This document shows, one piece after another, positions 8,953 to 17,666 of a stretch of DNA of 64,000 nucleotides. The first letter of the stretch is position 1, and every line of letters begins with the position of its first letter. Both the position numbers and the translations under genes were made by a program. The notes under the pieces are model-generated. The model ran no database searches and had not been told where the DNA came from. It saw only the letters and a list, made by a program, of their open reading frames with translations. Where the stretch lies: positions 1 to 64,000 of the forward strand of contig CAJTYS010000012.1 of the NCBI GenBank assembly GCA_910583765.1. The letters run 5' to 3'. The stretch comes from an uncultured Eubacteriales bacterium. Lineage in GTDB: Bacteria; Bacillota; Clostridia; Peptostreptococcales; Anaerovoracaceae.

Positions 8953-9678
8953 TTACCCTTTTGCGTCAAAGGGCTTTTCCTTTCTCGCTTCCAGGGCCTC
9001 CTGCTCATCAATGGACTGGCGAAGGCTCTCGTAGCTGCTCTGGGCCTTTTTCCTCCTGGCTTCCCATTCCTTCAAGGCCTCTGCGTTTTCGGCAGCAGCG
9101 TCTTGGGCAGCAGGAGTCTCGCCGGTATCATCCTCTGCTGGAGGCGTGGGTTCCGCGCCAGGAGGCAGTGCCTGATATGCGTCGCTTTCCATGAATTTCT
9201 GCGCCACGTTTCGAAGCGCGGAAATCTTTGCGTCTTTGAATAGGGTGTGTTCCCACTTTTGGTCAATAGGAATCTCCCCGTTGTTTTCAACGAACCTATA
9301 TGCGGAGATGATAGAGTCCAGATAGGAATCTTCTGTGCGCCGGACTTCCTCCTGGGTTTTACAGTCCCGCAGCTTTTCCAGGAATTTTTCGTTCTCATGC
9401 TCCAGGGATTTTGCCCGTTCATAGGCCTGGATGCTGTTTTGCTGCAGCTGCGACTCATCTGTGGATGACAGCGCGTCCCCGTTTTGCAGCTTTTCAGAAA
9501 CAGACTGGGAAATTTCGTCATTGGAGCGTCCCTGCTTTTCGCCGCTGGGCATCATTGCGGAGGCAATATAGTATTCGATTTTTTTCTGCACGGTCATATC
9601 GTCCGCTTGCGGGCTCATCCTTCGGCGTATGCCCTGTTCCAGCGCGGGATGAGAGCGATTTTCGTTTGCGTCTGCCAT
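8953..9678 (-). CDS. Hypothetical coiled-coil protein
   Basis: A 241-aa hydrophilic protein, rich in Glu/Lys/Gln/Ala, with probable coiled coils (about residues 70-115 and 200-235) and a Pro/Ala/Thr/Glu linker (PPGAEPTPPAEDDTGETP, about 170-190). No signal peptide or membrane helix. The open frame starts at 9789 but AAGGAG 11 nt before the ATG at 9678, plus a strong promoter just upstream, set the start. Family not recognised. It stands alone between the phosphatase remnant and the potassium genes. Confidence 0.6.
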   Translation of the reverse strand: MADANENRSHPALEQGIRRRMSPQADDMTVQKKIEYYIASAMMPSGEKQGRSNDEISQSVSEKLQNGDALSSTDESQLQQNSIQAYERAKSLEHENEKFLEKLRDCKTQEEVRRTEDSYLDSIISAYRFVENNGEIPIDQKWEHTLFKDAKISALRNVAQKFMESDAYQALPPGAEPTPPAEDDTGETPAAQDAAAENAEALKEWEARRKKAQSSYESLRQSIDEQEALEARKEKPFDAKG

Positions 9679-9714
9679 CGTCGGGTCAACTCCTTGTGAA
9701 AATATATACCATAT

Positions 9715-9743
9715 AGTATAGGGGAACATACGGAAATAATCAA
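9715..9743 (-). promoter_or_regulatory. SigA-type promoter of the coiled-coil gene
   Basis: On the minus strand TTGATT, 17-nt spacer, TATACT; about 37 nt before the ATG at 9678. Confidence 0.7.
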
Positions 9744-9950
9744 TGCTGATTTTAGGAAGTTTTATGGAATGATCACGGAGCTGGATCAATCAAAGCGTTC
9801 GCTGTAGTGCCGTAACGCCTGTTGAAATGGCGGAAGGCACCAAGGACAGAACGCAGATTCAACTTTTGCCACTAACCAACCAGACCTAAGAAATCCACGG
9901 TTTTTGCCGATTCCCGTCAAAAAGGCCCGCTTTTCTTTTTTCGTGCCCAG
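9744..9950. other. Intergenic stretch without recognised feature
   Basis: No coding frame with a ribosome site, no clear terminator and no repeat was seen between the promoter at 9715-9743 and the ktrB promoter. Confidence 0.4.
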
Positions 9951-9959
9951 TGCTATAAT
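9951..9959 (+). promoter_or_regulatory. Extended -10 promoter of ktrB
   Basis: TGCTATAAT is a perfect extended -10 element; no good -35 is visible. Confidence 0.5.
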
Positions 9960-9983
9960 GGATGCGTGAAAGGCGGGAACACA

Positions 9984-11279
9984 ATGAAATCAAAGAGGAT
10001 AAAACCCCGGCGCATGGTGGTCCTGGGGTTTTTATGCGTGATATTAGCAGGCACAGGCATCTTGATGCTGCCGGTGTCTTCTGCGTCAGATCAGGGACTG
10101 AGCCTGATCGACAGCCTGTTTACCTCCACCAGCGCTGTGTGCGTCACCGGTTTGTCCTGTATTGATCCTGGGCTGGACCTTTCCGGCTTTGGACAGGCGG
10201 TTCTGGGACTTTTGATCCAGATCGGCGGCTTGGGGATCACTTCCATAGGGGTCATCGCTGCCTTGGCCGCAGGTGGAAAATTCGGGATCGGGAAACAGAG
10301 GCTGCTGAAAGAAGGGCTGAACCTATCGTGGGGAAAAGGCTTGATGGGCATTGTAAGAGCGGTTTTGTACGTGACCATCATTTTTGAACTGGCAGGCGCG
10401 CTGCTCAGCTATTTCTCATTTTCCCAGCACCATGAGACAGGCCAGGCCATAGGCATCAGCCTGTTTCATTCCATTGCCTCATTCAACAACGCAGGATTCG
10501 ATATCCTGGGAAATTATAAGAGCCTTGGGGATTACAGGGGCGATTTCTGGCTCTGTCTTGTTACCAGCGGGCTAGTGATCTTCGGCGGCCTGGGCTTTTT
10601 CGTGATCAGTGAAATGGCCACGCGCAGGAAGCCGCGCCAGTGGAGCCTTCATACGAAAGTGGTTCTTTCCACGACTATCGTGCTGCTGCTGTTAGGGACA
10701 TTGTTAATGAAGATCACAGAAGGTGGCTCTTTTTCCTGGCTGGATGCCTTTTTTCAGAGCGTTTCTTCCCGGACCGCGGGTTTTGCCAGCGTATCCATAG
10801 GCGATATGAGTCAGGCGGGACTGCTGGTGCTCATGGTTCTCATGTTCATCGGCGCGTCACCAGGCTCCACAGGCGGCGGCATCAAGACCACGACCTGTTT
10901 TGTTCTGTTCCGTAAAGTGCAGAGCATCATTTTCAACAAGCACTGCAATGCTTTCCGGCGGCAGATCCCGGAGGACACCGTGGCAAAGGCGTTCCTAGTG
11001 TTTAACATGGCAGTGGGTGTGATTTTTCTCAGCACCTTTGTGCTCTGTCTCCAGGAACGGGCCTTTACCTTTGAGCAGATTTTCTTTGAAGTCATCAGCG
11101 GATTCGCCACAACAGGACTATCCACAGGCATCACGCCATTCTTGTCGGACATTAGCAAGATCACGATTGTCGCGACCATGTTCGTAGGCCGTCTGGGACC
11201 GCTGACCATGGCAACCATATGGCTCAGTCGGGACGTGTCAGCCGCCAGCTATTCAGAGGAAGGCGTGGCCATTGGATGA
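9984..11279 (+). CDS. ktrB: TrkH/KtrB-type potassium uptake channel subunit
   Basis: About 431 aa with the four pore-loop repeats of the Trk/Ktr superfamily: STSAVCVTGL (about residue 45), ASFNNAGFDI (about 165), SSRTAGFASV (about 260) and ATTGLSTG (about 375), surrounded by about eight membrane helices. It moves K+ (with Na+ in some Ktr systems) through the cytoplasmic membrane. The GTG at 9966 is in frame, but the ATG at 9984 follows an AAAGG-type site. The following ktrA encodes the cytosolic gating ring, so the two form one Ktr system. Confidence 0.92.
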   Translation: MKSKRIKPRRMVVLGFLCVILAGTGILMLPVSSASDQGLSLIDSLFTSTSAVCVTGLSCIDPGLDLSGFGQAVLGLLIQIGGLGITSIGVIAALAAGGKFGIGKQRLLKEGLNLSWGKGLMGIVRAVLYVTIIFELAGALLSYFSFSQHHETGQAIGISLFHSIASFNNAGFDILGNYKSLGDYRGDFWLCLVTSGLVIFGGLGFFVISEMATRRKPRQWSLHTKVVLSTTIVLLLLGTLLMKITEGGSFSWLDAFFQSVSSRTAGFASVSIGDMSQAGLLVLMVLMFIGASPGSTGGGIKTTTCFVLFRKVQSIIFNKHCNAFRRQIPEDTVAKAFLVFNMAVGVIFLSTFVLCLQERAFTFEQIFFEVISGFATTGLSTGITPFLSDISKITIVATMFVGRLGPLTMATIWLSRDVSAASYSEEGVAIG

Positions 11280-11338
11280 GGGAACGCTATCAAATGGGGC
11301 ACGGGCTATCATAGATACAGAAAGAACAGGAGGATATC

Positions 11339-12016
11339 ATGAAACAGGAAAAACGATCGGGATTTGGGATCATTGGGCTGGGGCGCTTTGGCATGGCGCT
11401 GGCAAAAACGCTGGCAGAATCCGGCGCCGAAGTCCTGGTGATCGACAGCGATGAAAACAAACTGCGCCAGGTGCGCAGCTACGTGCAGGATGCCTTTCGC
11501 CTGGGCAAGCTGACAAAGGAAGCCCTAGAAGAAACTGGGATCGGTGAATGCGAAACCGTAGTGATCTGCATTGGAGACAAGGTGGACGTGAGCATGCTGA
11601 CCACCCTGAACGTGCTGAACCTGGGCGTTCCCAGAGTCATATCCAAGGCAGACAGCATCGAACACGGCATCATATTGGAACGGATCGGTGCGGAAGTGGT
11701 GCATCCAGAAATGGAAACAGCCACCAGGCTGGCAGCGGTGCTGCTGGGTTCCAAGGCCATTGATCTGATGCGCCTCAACGATGGATACGTGATTTCGGAG
11801 ATCAAAGTGAACGAACGGCTGCAGGGCTGGCAGCTGCGGGACCTGCATTTGGAAAAATACGGCCTTAGGCTAGTGGCCTTGGAAAAAGAGCCGGACCAGA
11901 CCATCTTGGACTGCTCGGAAGATGAACTCTTAAACGTAGACGACGCGATTCTAGTGCTGGGGAAATTCGCGGACGCGGAGCGATTCGAGCGGAAAGTGAT
12001 GAACCGGAGAAATTGA
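11339..12016 (+). CDS. ktrA: KtrA/TrkA-type RCK regulator of potassium uptake
   Basis: A 225-aa soluble protein with an N-terminal Rossmann/RCK_N domain (GFGIIGLGRFGMALAKTLA, about residues 8-26, GxGxxG) and a C-terminal RCK_C domain (about 140-220). It forms the nucleotide-gated (ATP/ADP or NAD) ring on the cytoplasmic face of KtrB. GGAGG precedes the ATG by a few bases. It is cotranscribed with ktrB (59-nt gap). Confidence 0.92.
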   Translation: MKQEKRSGFGIIGLGRFGMALAKTLAESGAEVLVIDSDENKLRQVRSYVQDAFRLGKLTKEALEETGIGECETVVICIGDKVDVSMLTTLNVLNLGVPRVISKADSIEHGIILERIGAEVVHPEMETATRLAAVLLGSKAIDLMRLNDGYVISEIKVNERLQGWQLRDLHLEKYGLRLVALEKEPDQTILDCSEDELLNVDDAILVLGKFADAERFERKVMNRRN

Positions 12017-12021
12017 AAGAG

Positions 12022-12684
12022 TCACTTTACAATCCGAAACCGATTCTTTTCAAAATCAATCAGCCCGTCTTCCCGCATATGGGATAGCTCTCTGGTAAGG
12101 GCGCTGCGGTCAGCGCATAAATATTCAGCCAATTCCACTCGGCCCAGGGGTATTTCAAATTCATTGGAACCGTGTTTTTCTGCTTGATTGAACAAATAGG
12201 TCAAAATTTTATCCCGCAGGGATTTTCGAGAAGTTGCCTCCATTTTTTCCATCAGCTGAACATTCTTGTCACTGATGAGCCGCACCATGTTTTCAATGAG
12301 CCGGTGGTGGAACCCGCAGGTCATATTGCAGGTGTGGATCACCTTGTGAAAAGGCAGGAACAGCACTTTGCTGCTGGTGGCAGCCTGAAACACCACCTTT
12401 GAATGGAGGAAACTACCGCAGGCAAAGGTCTCTCCCAGCAGCTCGCCCTGCTGGATATGCATCAGCATGGAGACATCGCCGTTGTCGTATTCCTTGATCA
12501 TGCGGATTCGTCCATGGATCACAATGCCTACGGATTTCACCGGCTCTTCAGATAAAAAGATGATCTCACCTTTTTCATAGGTTTTCAGATAACCGCCTAA
12601 ACAAGCTAACATGGCAGAGAGACTTTCTTCCTTAATGCCCTCAAACAGCGGGTGGCTCAATAGCTGTTTCTGGTAAGTCCGCAT
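12022..12684 (-). CDS. Crp/Fnr-family transcriptional regulator
   Basis: About 220 aa with an N-terminal cyclic-nucleotide-binding-like beta barrel (about residues 15-130) and a C-terminal Crp winged helix (LAEYLCADRSALTRELSHMR, about 180-199). The four cysteines in positions typical of Fe-S FNR proteins are not present as a cluster, so redox sensing through Fe-S is not evident. AAGGAGG 5 nt before the ATG at 12684 decides the start against 12759. It is divergent from a flavin-type oxidase gene with a palindrome between them, a frequent arrangement where the regulator controls its neighbour. Confidence 0.85.
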   Translation of the reverse strand: MRTYQKQLLSHPLFEGIKEESLSAMLACLGGYLKTYEKGEIIFLSEEPVKSVGIVIHGRIRMIKEYDNGDVSMLMHIQQGELLGETFACGSFLHSKVVFQAATSSKVLFLPFHKVIHTCNMTCGFHHRLIENMVRLISDKNVQLMEKMEATSRKSLRDKILTYLFNQAEKHGSNEFEIPLGRVELAEYLCADRSALTRELSHMREDGLIDFEKNRFRIVK

Positions 12685-12773
12685 AAATGCCTCCTTGGAT
12701 TCAATGTGATGTGGGTCCATTTTATCATGAAAAGCGGAAAGAACAATGATAAATCGCAAATAATTTTAGATTT

Positions 12774-12791
12774 ATGTTGCAGGCGCAACAT
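12774..12791. promoter_or_regulatory. Crp/Fnr-type operator candidate
   Basis: Perfect inverted repeat ATGTTGC-AGGC-GCAACAT in the divergent region between the Crp/Fnr gene and the pyridoxamine-oxidase-like gene. The size and TGT/ACA half sites resemble CRP/FNR boxes. Confidence 0.55.
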
Positions 12792-12859
12792 TTATGGCCG
12801 CCCCAAGCTGATAAACTAAGTGCAAATGAAACCAAAACAATCAAGGGAGGCAATGAAAA

Positions 12860-13345
12860 ATGAAAAGAGAAATGTATAAAAAAGAACGGCAAATGTCTGA
12901 GGCGGATGCGATCAAAGCGTGTCAGAGCGGAAACCACGGGACCTTGTCCATGATTGGAGATAACGGATATCCCTATGCTACACCAGTAAATTATATTTAT
13001 ATGGATGGAAAAATATACATACACTCCGCAAAGTATGGCTACAAAGTAGATTGCGTCAATCAGAACAACAAAGTCTGCTTTTCCGCTATCATCAACGCTA
13101 AAGTAGAGCAGAGCAAATTCACTGCGGCGTTTCAGAGCATCATAGCCACAGGCACGATTCATGCTGTGGAGGACGAAGGTGAGCGGAGAAAAGTTTTGGA
13201 ACAATTCATTTACAAAATGTCCCCGGGCTTTATTGAAAATGGCATGAAATTCGTAGATGGCGCAATCGGGAAAACGCTGCTTTTATGCGTGGATATCGAG
13301 GAAATGACTGGAAAAGAGAACATGGCCACATCTTTTGATGTGTAG
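12860..13345 (+). CDS. Pyridoxamine 5'-phosphate oxidase-like flavin protein (NimA-like)
   Basis: A 161-aa split-barrel FMN-binding protein. MSEADAIKACQSGNHGTLSM followed by GYPYATPVNY matches the start of the pyridox_ox_2/NimA group, and YIHSAKYGYKVDC is the conserved phosphate-binding region. The group includes nitroimidazole reductases and general flavin reductases rather than true PdxH. AAGGGAGG (12843-12850) supports the start. It is divergent from the Crp/Fnr regulator and is followed by a terminator, so it is a one-gene unit probably controlled by that regulator. Confidence 0.8.
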   Translation: MKREMYKKERQMSEADAIKACQSGNHGTLSMIGDNGYPYATPVNYIYMDGKIYIHSAKYGYKVDCVNQNNKVCFSAIINAKVEQSKFTAAFQSIIATGTIHAVEDEGERRKVLEQFIYKMSPGFIENGMKFVDGAIGKTLLLCVDIEEMTGKENMATSFDV

Positions 13346-13422
13346 AGAATCATCAAGGGTTCAACGCTAGAAAGGCCGCAAAAGACTAGAATAACAACAG
13401 AAAACATGAATGAACCTGAAAA

Positions 13423-13460
13423 CTGCCGTACCGGACAAACACGCCGGGCGGCAGCTTTTG
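13423..13460 (+). terminator. Terminator after the flavin-protein gene
   Basis: CTGCCG...CGGCAG stem with inner CCGG pairing, followed by CTTTTG. Confidence 0.65.
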
Positions 13461-13482
13461 TCATGGAGGAGTCCTGCGGGAT

Positions 13483-15105
13483 TCATGATTCCGTAAACAG
13501 CTCTGGCCGCATCCGGTAGCAGGCGACTGCCTGATGCATCAAATTGCTGGAAAGCAGATTATCTGTTTTAAAATTGGTGATAGAGCGGATTTTTGCCAGC
13601 CGGTACTGTATGGTGTTTCTATGCACATATAGCTGGTCCGCGGTGCCTTTCACATCGCAGTCCGTGTCCAGGTAGTAGACAAGGAGCGTTTCCAATAGGA
13701 GCTGGCTGTCACTATCCGCCAGCAGAGGTTTTAAGATGTTGCGGCAAATGCGCAGGCTTTCGCCCTTTTTGCGGCAAACCGATTCGCACTGGTAAGTAAA
13801 GAGGATATCGCCGTAGGAAAACAGCCTTCGGTTTGGAAAAATACGAATGGCCAGCGCAATGGTCTCGCTGTACAAAAGATAAGTCTTGCGGGTCTCTTCC
13901 GCCTTGTTGTCACAGGGAAAGAACGATACCGTGTAGTTGCGGCAGAGTTTGTCCAAATGCTCCATCACATCGCATATGTACTCTTTGTCCTCGCTGTCTG
14001 CGGAAGAATACATGATAAAGCCAACAATGAGAGATTCATAGGTGTCCACGATCACTGTCTTGCCCCAATCTTCAGAACAAGCCCTGATCTCCCGAACCAT
14101 GTCCCGCTGCAGGCGCAGTTTGGCATGTGGCTCCAGACCGTCAAGGACAGGACGCAGGAAGATGGAGGTGTTAATATAGCTCATATCAATGTGGAGCTTC
14201 GCGGAGATCTGGCGCATCTTTTCCGAGTCACCATCCAGAATAGAGGGGATCAGTGAATTTTCCAGAATGTTGTCCGCGTCCATGTTCCAAAGCTTGGAGA
14301 AGATTTCCAGCAGTTCAATCACATTATACATGTCATCCATGGTAAGGGTGCCAAATTCATCGACAGCATAGATGGAAAAATTGCGGTATTCAGGAGAAGT
14401 GAAAGGGAGCCTGAAAATGTGGAGCCGCCGCCCCTGCCACATGGTTTCCGCGTGACGCTCGTCCGAAGGTTCCGCGTCTTCGCAAAGACGATGAATGTCC
14501 GCGGCTGTGATATCGTTGGACGCAGGCCATTTGGACAAACAGACATTGCTCATTCCCGTATCAGAGAGCAAGACCGTGCATTTGAGAAAGTCGCTGATCA
14601 AGCGAAGCAGGTTCGCCAGATTCTTTCGGTTTTCCGGCAGCCTCGAAACCAGCGCCACAATGTTGTTGATCAGATCCCGCTCTTTGTTTCTCGTGTGAAA
14701 GATGGCATTGTAAACATCGTACAAGACCTCTCGGTAAAAGCAGTCCATCCGGTTTTCGGGCATGATGATCAGTGGAAAGCCAAGCCGGTCAGCGGTTTCT
14801 ATGAGGGACGGATGGATCTCTTCCAGAAAAATCCCCACATAATAGATGAGCACAGCAGCATCGCCAAGATCATACATTTGCTCGATGTGTCTGCATTGCA
14901 GCTCATAGTCATCAGCGATTTCACTAAAAGAGGTCAGGGTCAGATCACTGTCGTTGACTGCGGATTTCAGAGCAAATAAAGAAACATCGAATATTTCCAG
15001 CACAGAAACATTGTTGACAATATGGTTCAATCCTCGTTCGCCTGCGAGGACTTTGCAATTTCTCAGGGAAGGAAGTTTTAGGCAGTCTGCGACAGTAAGA
15101 CTCAT
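13483..15105 (-). CDS. PucR-family transcriptional regulator
   Basis: A 540-aa regulator with the N-terminal PucR ligand domain (LTVADCLKLPSLRNCKVLAG, residues 2-21), a middle GGDEF-like/CdaR region and a C-terminal HTH_30 (VKGTADQLYVHRNTIQYRLA, about 490-510). PucR proteins respond to purine-degradation or related nitrogen metabolites. GGAGGT 7 nt before the ATG at 15105 sets the start. It is divergent from the permease/aminopeptidase/DUF917 operon and is its likely regulator. A shorter paralogue at 35885 sits beside the second module in the same relation. Confidence 0.88.
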   Translation of the reverse strand: MSLTVADCLKLPSLRNCKVLAGERGLNHIVNNVSVLEIFDVSLFALKSAVNDSDLTLTSFSEIADDYELQCRHIEQMYDLGDAAVLIYYVGIFLEEIHPSLIETADRLGFPLIIMPENRMDCFYREVLYDVYNAIFHTRNKERDLINNIVALVSRLPENRKNLANLLRLISDFLKCTVLLSDTGMSNVCLSKWPASNDITAADIHRLCEDAEPSDERHAETMWQGRRLHIFRLPFTSPEYRNFSIYAVDEFGTLTMDDMYNVIELLEIFSKLWNMDADNILENSLIPSILDGDSEKMRQISAKLHIDMSYINTSIFLRPVLDGLEPHAKLRLQRDMVREIRACSEDWGKTVIVDTYESLIVGFIMYSSADSEDKEYICDVMEHLDKLCRNYTVSFFPCDNKAEETRKTYLLYSETIALAIRIFPNRRLFSYGDILFTYQCESVCRKKGESLRICRNILKPLLADSDSQLLLETLLVYYLDTDCDVKGTADQLYVHRNTIQYRLAKIRSITNFKTDNLLSSNLMHQAVACYRMRPELFTES

Positions 15106-15208
15106 GGGATGTACCTCCAAAAAGTATTTTTTCTATCATATCCTAAAATAAATTAGACTACAAGAGGAAATTAAGAGAGAACCGTGGCCAAAGGCCATGA
15201 TTTGACAA

Positions 15209-15246
15209 ATTTTACGTAAAATTCAGACAACATTGTTTACGTGAAC
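15209..15246. promoter_or_regulatory. Paired palindromes in the PucR/permease divergent promoter
   Basis: ATTTTACGTAAAAT (15209-15222) is a perfect 14-bp palindrome. GTTTACGTGAAC (15235-15246) is a related imperfect one, its centre 25 bp away. Both have an ACGT core and are good candidates for PucR operators. Confidence 0.5.
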
Positions 15247-15300
15247 AAAAATCGACCTGTTTTTTCAATTGCCGTTCCAATGATAACCACAGGCACAGCT

Positions 15301-15317
15301 GTTATACTAGTTATAAC
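15301..15317. promoter_or_regulatory. Palindrome over the permease promoter
   Basis: GTTATA-CTAGT-TATAAC inverted repeat; it contains a TATACT -10-like hexamer about 50 nt before the permease ATG. Candidate operator/promoter. Confidence 0.4.
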
Positions 15318-15354
15318 ACGATAATGCCTTTGTTAATATCGAAAGGAGAAAAAT

Positions 15355-16644
15355 ATGACTGAACCAAAGAAAAGTCATGTTGAAAACATCACTCTGGAAC
15401 AAGTTCCAGCTAGTGAAAAAAAGAGTTGGCCCTCTATTGCCTTTATCTGGGCGGGAAATGTCATTTGCGTGCCCGCGCTGATGGTAGGCGCCATGGTGTC
15501 CGCTGGATTGGATTTTAAAAGCTCTATTCTGGCAATGTTCATTGGCTACGGCATCGTGGTCGTGCTGATGATGTTGATCGCAGCGCAGTCCGCGCAGACA
15601 GGAAGACCAACAGCTGTCGCAGTGTCCAGGGCTCTGGGAGATCGGGGTTCGCAGTTTACCCTTTCCCTGATCATCGCCATTTCCATGGTCGGCTGGTACG
15701 CCTATCAGACCATCGTATGCGCGACGTCTTTCTGTACGCTGATGCAGTCCAGCTTTGGCATCGCGTTTCCTGAATGGCTGGCGTGCATCATCTGGGGCGC
15801 ATTGATGTTGATCACAGCTTTCTATGGCATCGGCCTGACAAAGATCCTCAATGTGATCAGTGTGCCGCTGCTGTTCATTTTCCTGATCTACGGTGTTTCC
15901 ATCGCATTGGGAGATGGAGGAGCCGCTGTGCTGGCTGCCTATGAACCAGCTGGCGAGGGCGGGATGATGTTAGGGATCACCATCTCTGTCGGCGGCTTTA
16001 TTTCCGGCGCGGCCACTTGCGGCGACTACAACCGTTACAGCAAAGATGGGAAAAGCGCCGCGCTTTCTTGCTTGTTCGGCGTGATTCCAGCAGGCGTAGG
16101 CGCATTGGCATGCGGTGCGCTCCTGTCCATCTGTTCTGGTGATTCTGATATCACGGTCATGTTCGCCAACGTGGGCCTGCCTGTGCTGGGCATGCTGGTC
16201 CTGATCTTAGCGACCTGGACCACGAATGTGGGGAACGCTTACTCCGCAGGTATCTCAGTGGTGAACATTTTCAAGCTGAAAGATGATAAAAGAGCCATTG
16301 TGACTGCGATCTGCGGCATCATCGGCATCCTGCTCTCCTTGGGCGGCATTGTTTACTATTTCGTAGACTTCCTGTCCATCCTCAGCTATCTGATCACACC
16401 GATTTGCGCAGTATTGATCGCGGACTATTGGATCATGGGCCGAGGAAAGAGCCAAGGCTGGGAGCCGTTCCCAGGTGTCAACTGGCTGGGAGTCATCGCA
16501 TGGCTCTGCGGCGCGGCGACTACTTATTTTGACAAATTTTTCATTCCAGAGCTAGTAGGAATCGCTGTGACCATTGTCATCTACTGGATCCTATGCACTG
16601 TAGTTAAAAACCCGAAATATAATCCGTTCGCAAAGGAGGCATAA
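15355..16644 (+). CDS. NCS1-family cytosine/purine-type permease (CodB-like)
   Basis: A 429-aa protein with about 12 membrane helices and the NCS1 features SWPSIAFIWAGNVICVPAL (about residues 23-41) and ISGAATCGDYNRYS (about 215-228). The family imports nucleobases, hydantoin, allantoin or vitamins with Na+ or H+. It is the first gene of the operon permease - M29-like - DUF917, controlled by a divergent PucR gene. A paralogue at 34320 lies in the second module. The exact substrate cannot be told from sequence. Confidence 0.88.
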   Translation: MTEPKKSHVENITLEQVPASEKKSWPSIAFIWAGNVICVPALMVGAMVSAGLDFKSSILAMFIGYGIVVVLMMLIAAQSAQTGRPTAVAVSRALGDRGSQFTLSLIIAISMVGWYAYQTIVCATSFCTLMQSSFGIAFPEWLACIIWGALMLITAFYGIGLTKILNVISVPLLFIFLIYGVSIALGDGGAAVLAAYEPAGEGGMMLGITISVGGFISGAATCGDYNRYSKDGKSAALSCLFGVIPAGVGALACGALLSICSGDSDITVMFANVGLPVLGMLVLILATWTTNVGNAYSAGISVVNIFKLKDDKRAIVTAICGIIGILLSLGGIVYYFVDFLSILSYLITPICAVLIADYWIMGRGKSQGWEPFPGVNWLGVIAWLCGAATTYFDKFFIPELVGIAVTIVIYWILCTVVKNPKYNPFAKEA

Positions 16645-16648
16645 GGCC

Positions 16649-17593
16649 ATGAACAAAACATATGAAGCAGCGAAGATTTCTATTGAGTCCTGCATGGGCG
16701 TAAAGCCAGGCGAGAAGTTTTTGATCCTCACTGACGTGGAACAGCTGGAATTGGCAAAGGAGTTTGTGAAAGCAGGCAATGATCTGGGGGTGGAAACTGT
16801 CATGGTTTGCGGTCCGGTGCATCACTCTGGAGAAATGCCGGAAATTTCTAAAGCAGCGCTGGATCAAGCGGAGGTCTGCATGATGATCACTACAGGCTCC
16901 TTTACCCATACAAAGGGCAGAGCAGAGGCTACAGAACGGGGATGCAGGATCGCCTCTATGCCAGGCATCACCGAAGAGATTGTGAAAAAGACCCTGGGCG
17001 CGGATTACAATGAGGTGGAGCGCATTGGAGACATTCTGGCCGAAAAACTGACAAAGGCAGAGAAAATACATATCACCACAAAAGCGGGCACGGACCTGAC
17101 CCTGTACTGCGGCGGCAGAGAAGGGATTGCGGACACTGGAAAGCTGACGGCAAAGGGCGCTTTTGGCAATCTGCCTGCAGGTGAAGCCATGGTTGCGCCA
17201 ATCGAAACAAAGGGCGAAGGAACGCTGGTGGTGGACGGCGTCATCGCGGATTTCAAAGTCATGGAAGAACCGCTGACCATCACTTTTGAAGAAGGCAGGA
17301 TCACAAAGACGGAAGGCCCTGACGCAAAGCAGTTTGATGAGTTCGTGGGCCAGTTCCAGGACACAGCGAAAAATGTATGCGAGTTTGGCATTGGAACGAA
17401 TCCCACCTGTGAGATCATGGGCAATGGCCTGGTAGATGAAAAGGTGTTTGGCACCATCCACATTGCCTGCGGAAACAACCTGTTCATGGGCGGGCAGCAG
17501 GACTGTGACATGCATTATGACATGATCATCAACGCACCAACCGTATGGATCGATGACGAATGTGTCATGGAACAGGGAAAACATATTTATTAA
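16649..17593 (+). CDS. M29 aminopeptidase / NicX-like family protein (COG2309)
   Basis: A 314-aa protein with the aminopeptidase II/NicX fold: GVKPGEKFLILTDVEQLELA near residues 17-36, EKIHITTKAGTDLTL in the middle, and a C-terminal metal-site region FGIGTNPTC...HIACGNNLFMGG...DMHYDMII. Members are metal-dependent M29 aminopeptidases or ring-opening dihydroxypyridine dioxygenases. AAAGGAGG stands 10 nt before the ATG; the gap to the permease is 4 nt, so they are coupled. With the permease and DUF917 it probably processes the imported small molecule. No paralogue is present in the second module. Confidence 0.8.
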   Translation: MNKTYEAAKISIESCMGVKPGEKFLILTDVEQLELAKEFVKAGNDLGVETVMVCGPVHHSGEMPEISKAALDQAEVCMMITTGSFTHTKGRAEATERGCRIASMPGITEEIVKKTLGADYNEVERIGDILAEKLTKAEKIHITTKAGTDLTLYCGGREGIADTGKLTAKGAFGNLPAGEAMVAPIETKGEGTLVVDGVIADFKVMEEPLTITFEEGRITKTEGPDAKQFDEFVGQFQDTAKNVCEFGIGTNPTCEIMGNGLVDEKVFGTIHIACGNNLFMGGQQDCDMHYDMIINAPTVWIDDECVMEQGKHIY

Positions 17594-17666
17594 GGCATCT
17601 CCCGCTCTGGAATGGAGCGGAAACACAAGCATATCGCTAAGCATGGAAAGTATAAAGAGGTAAAAA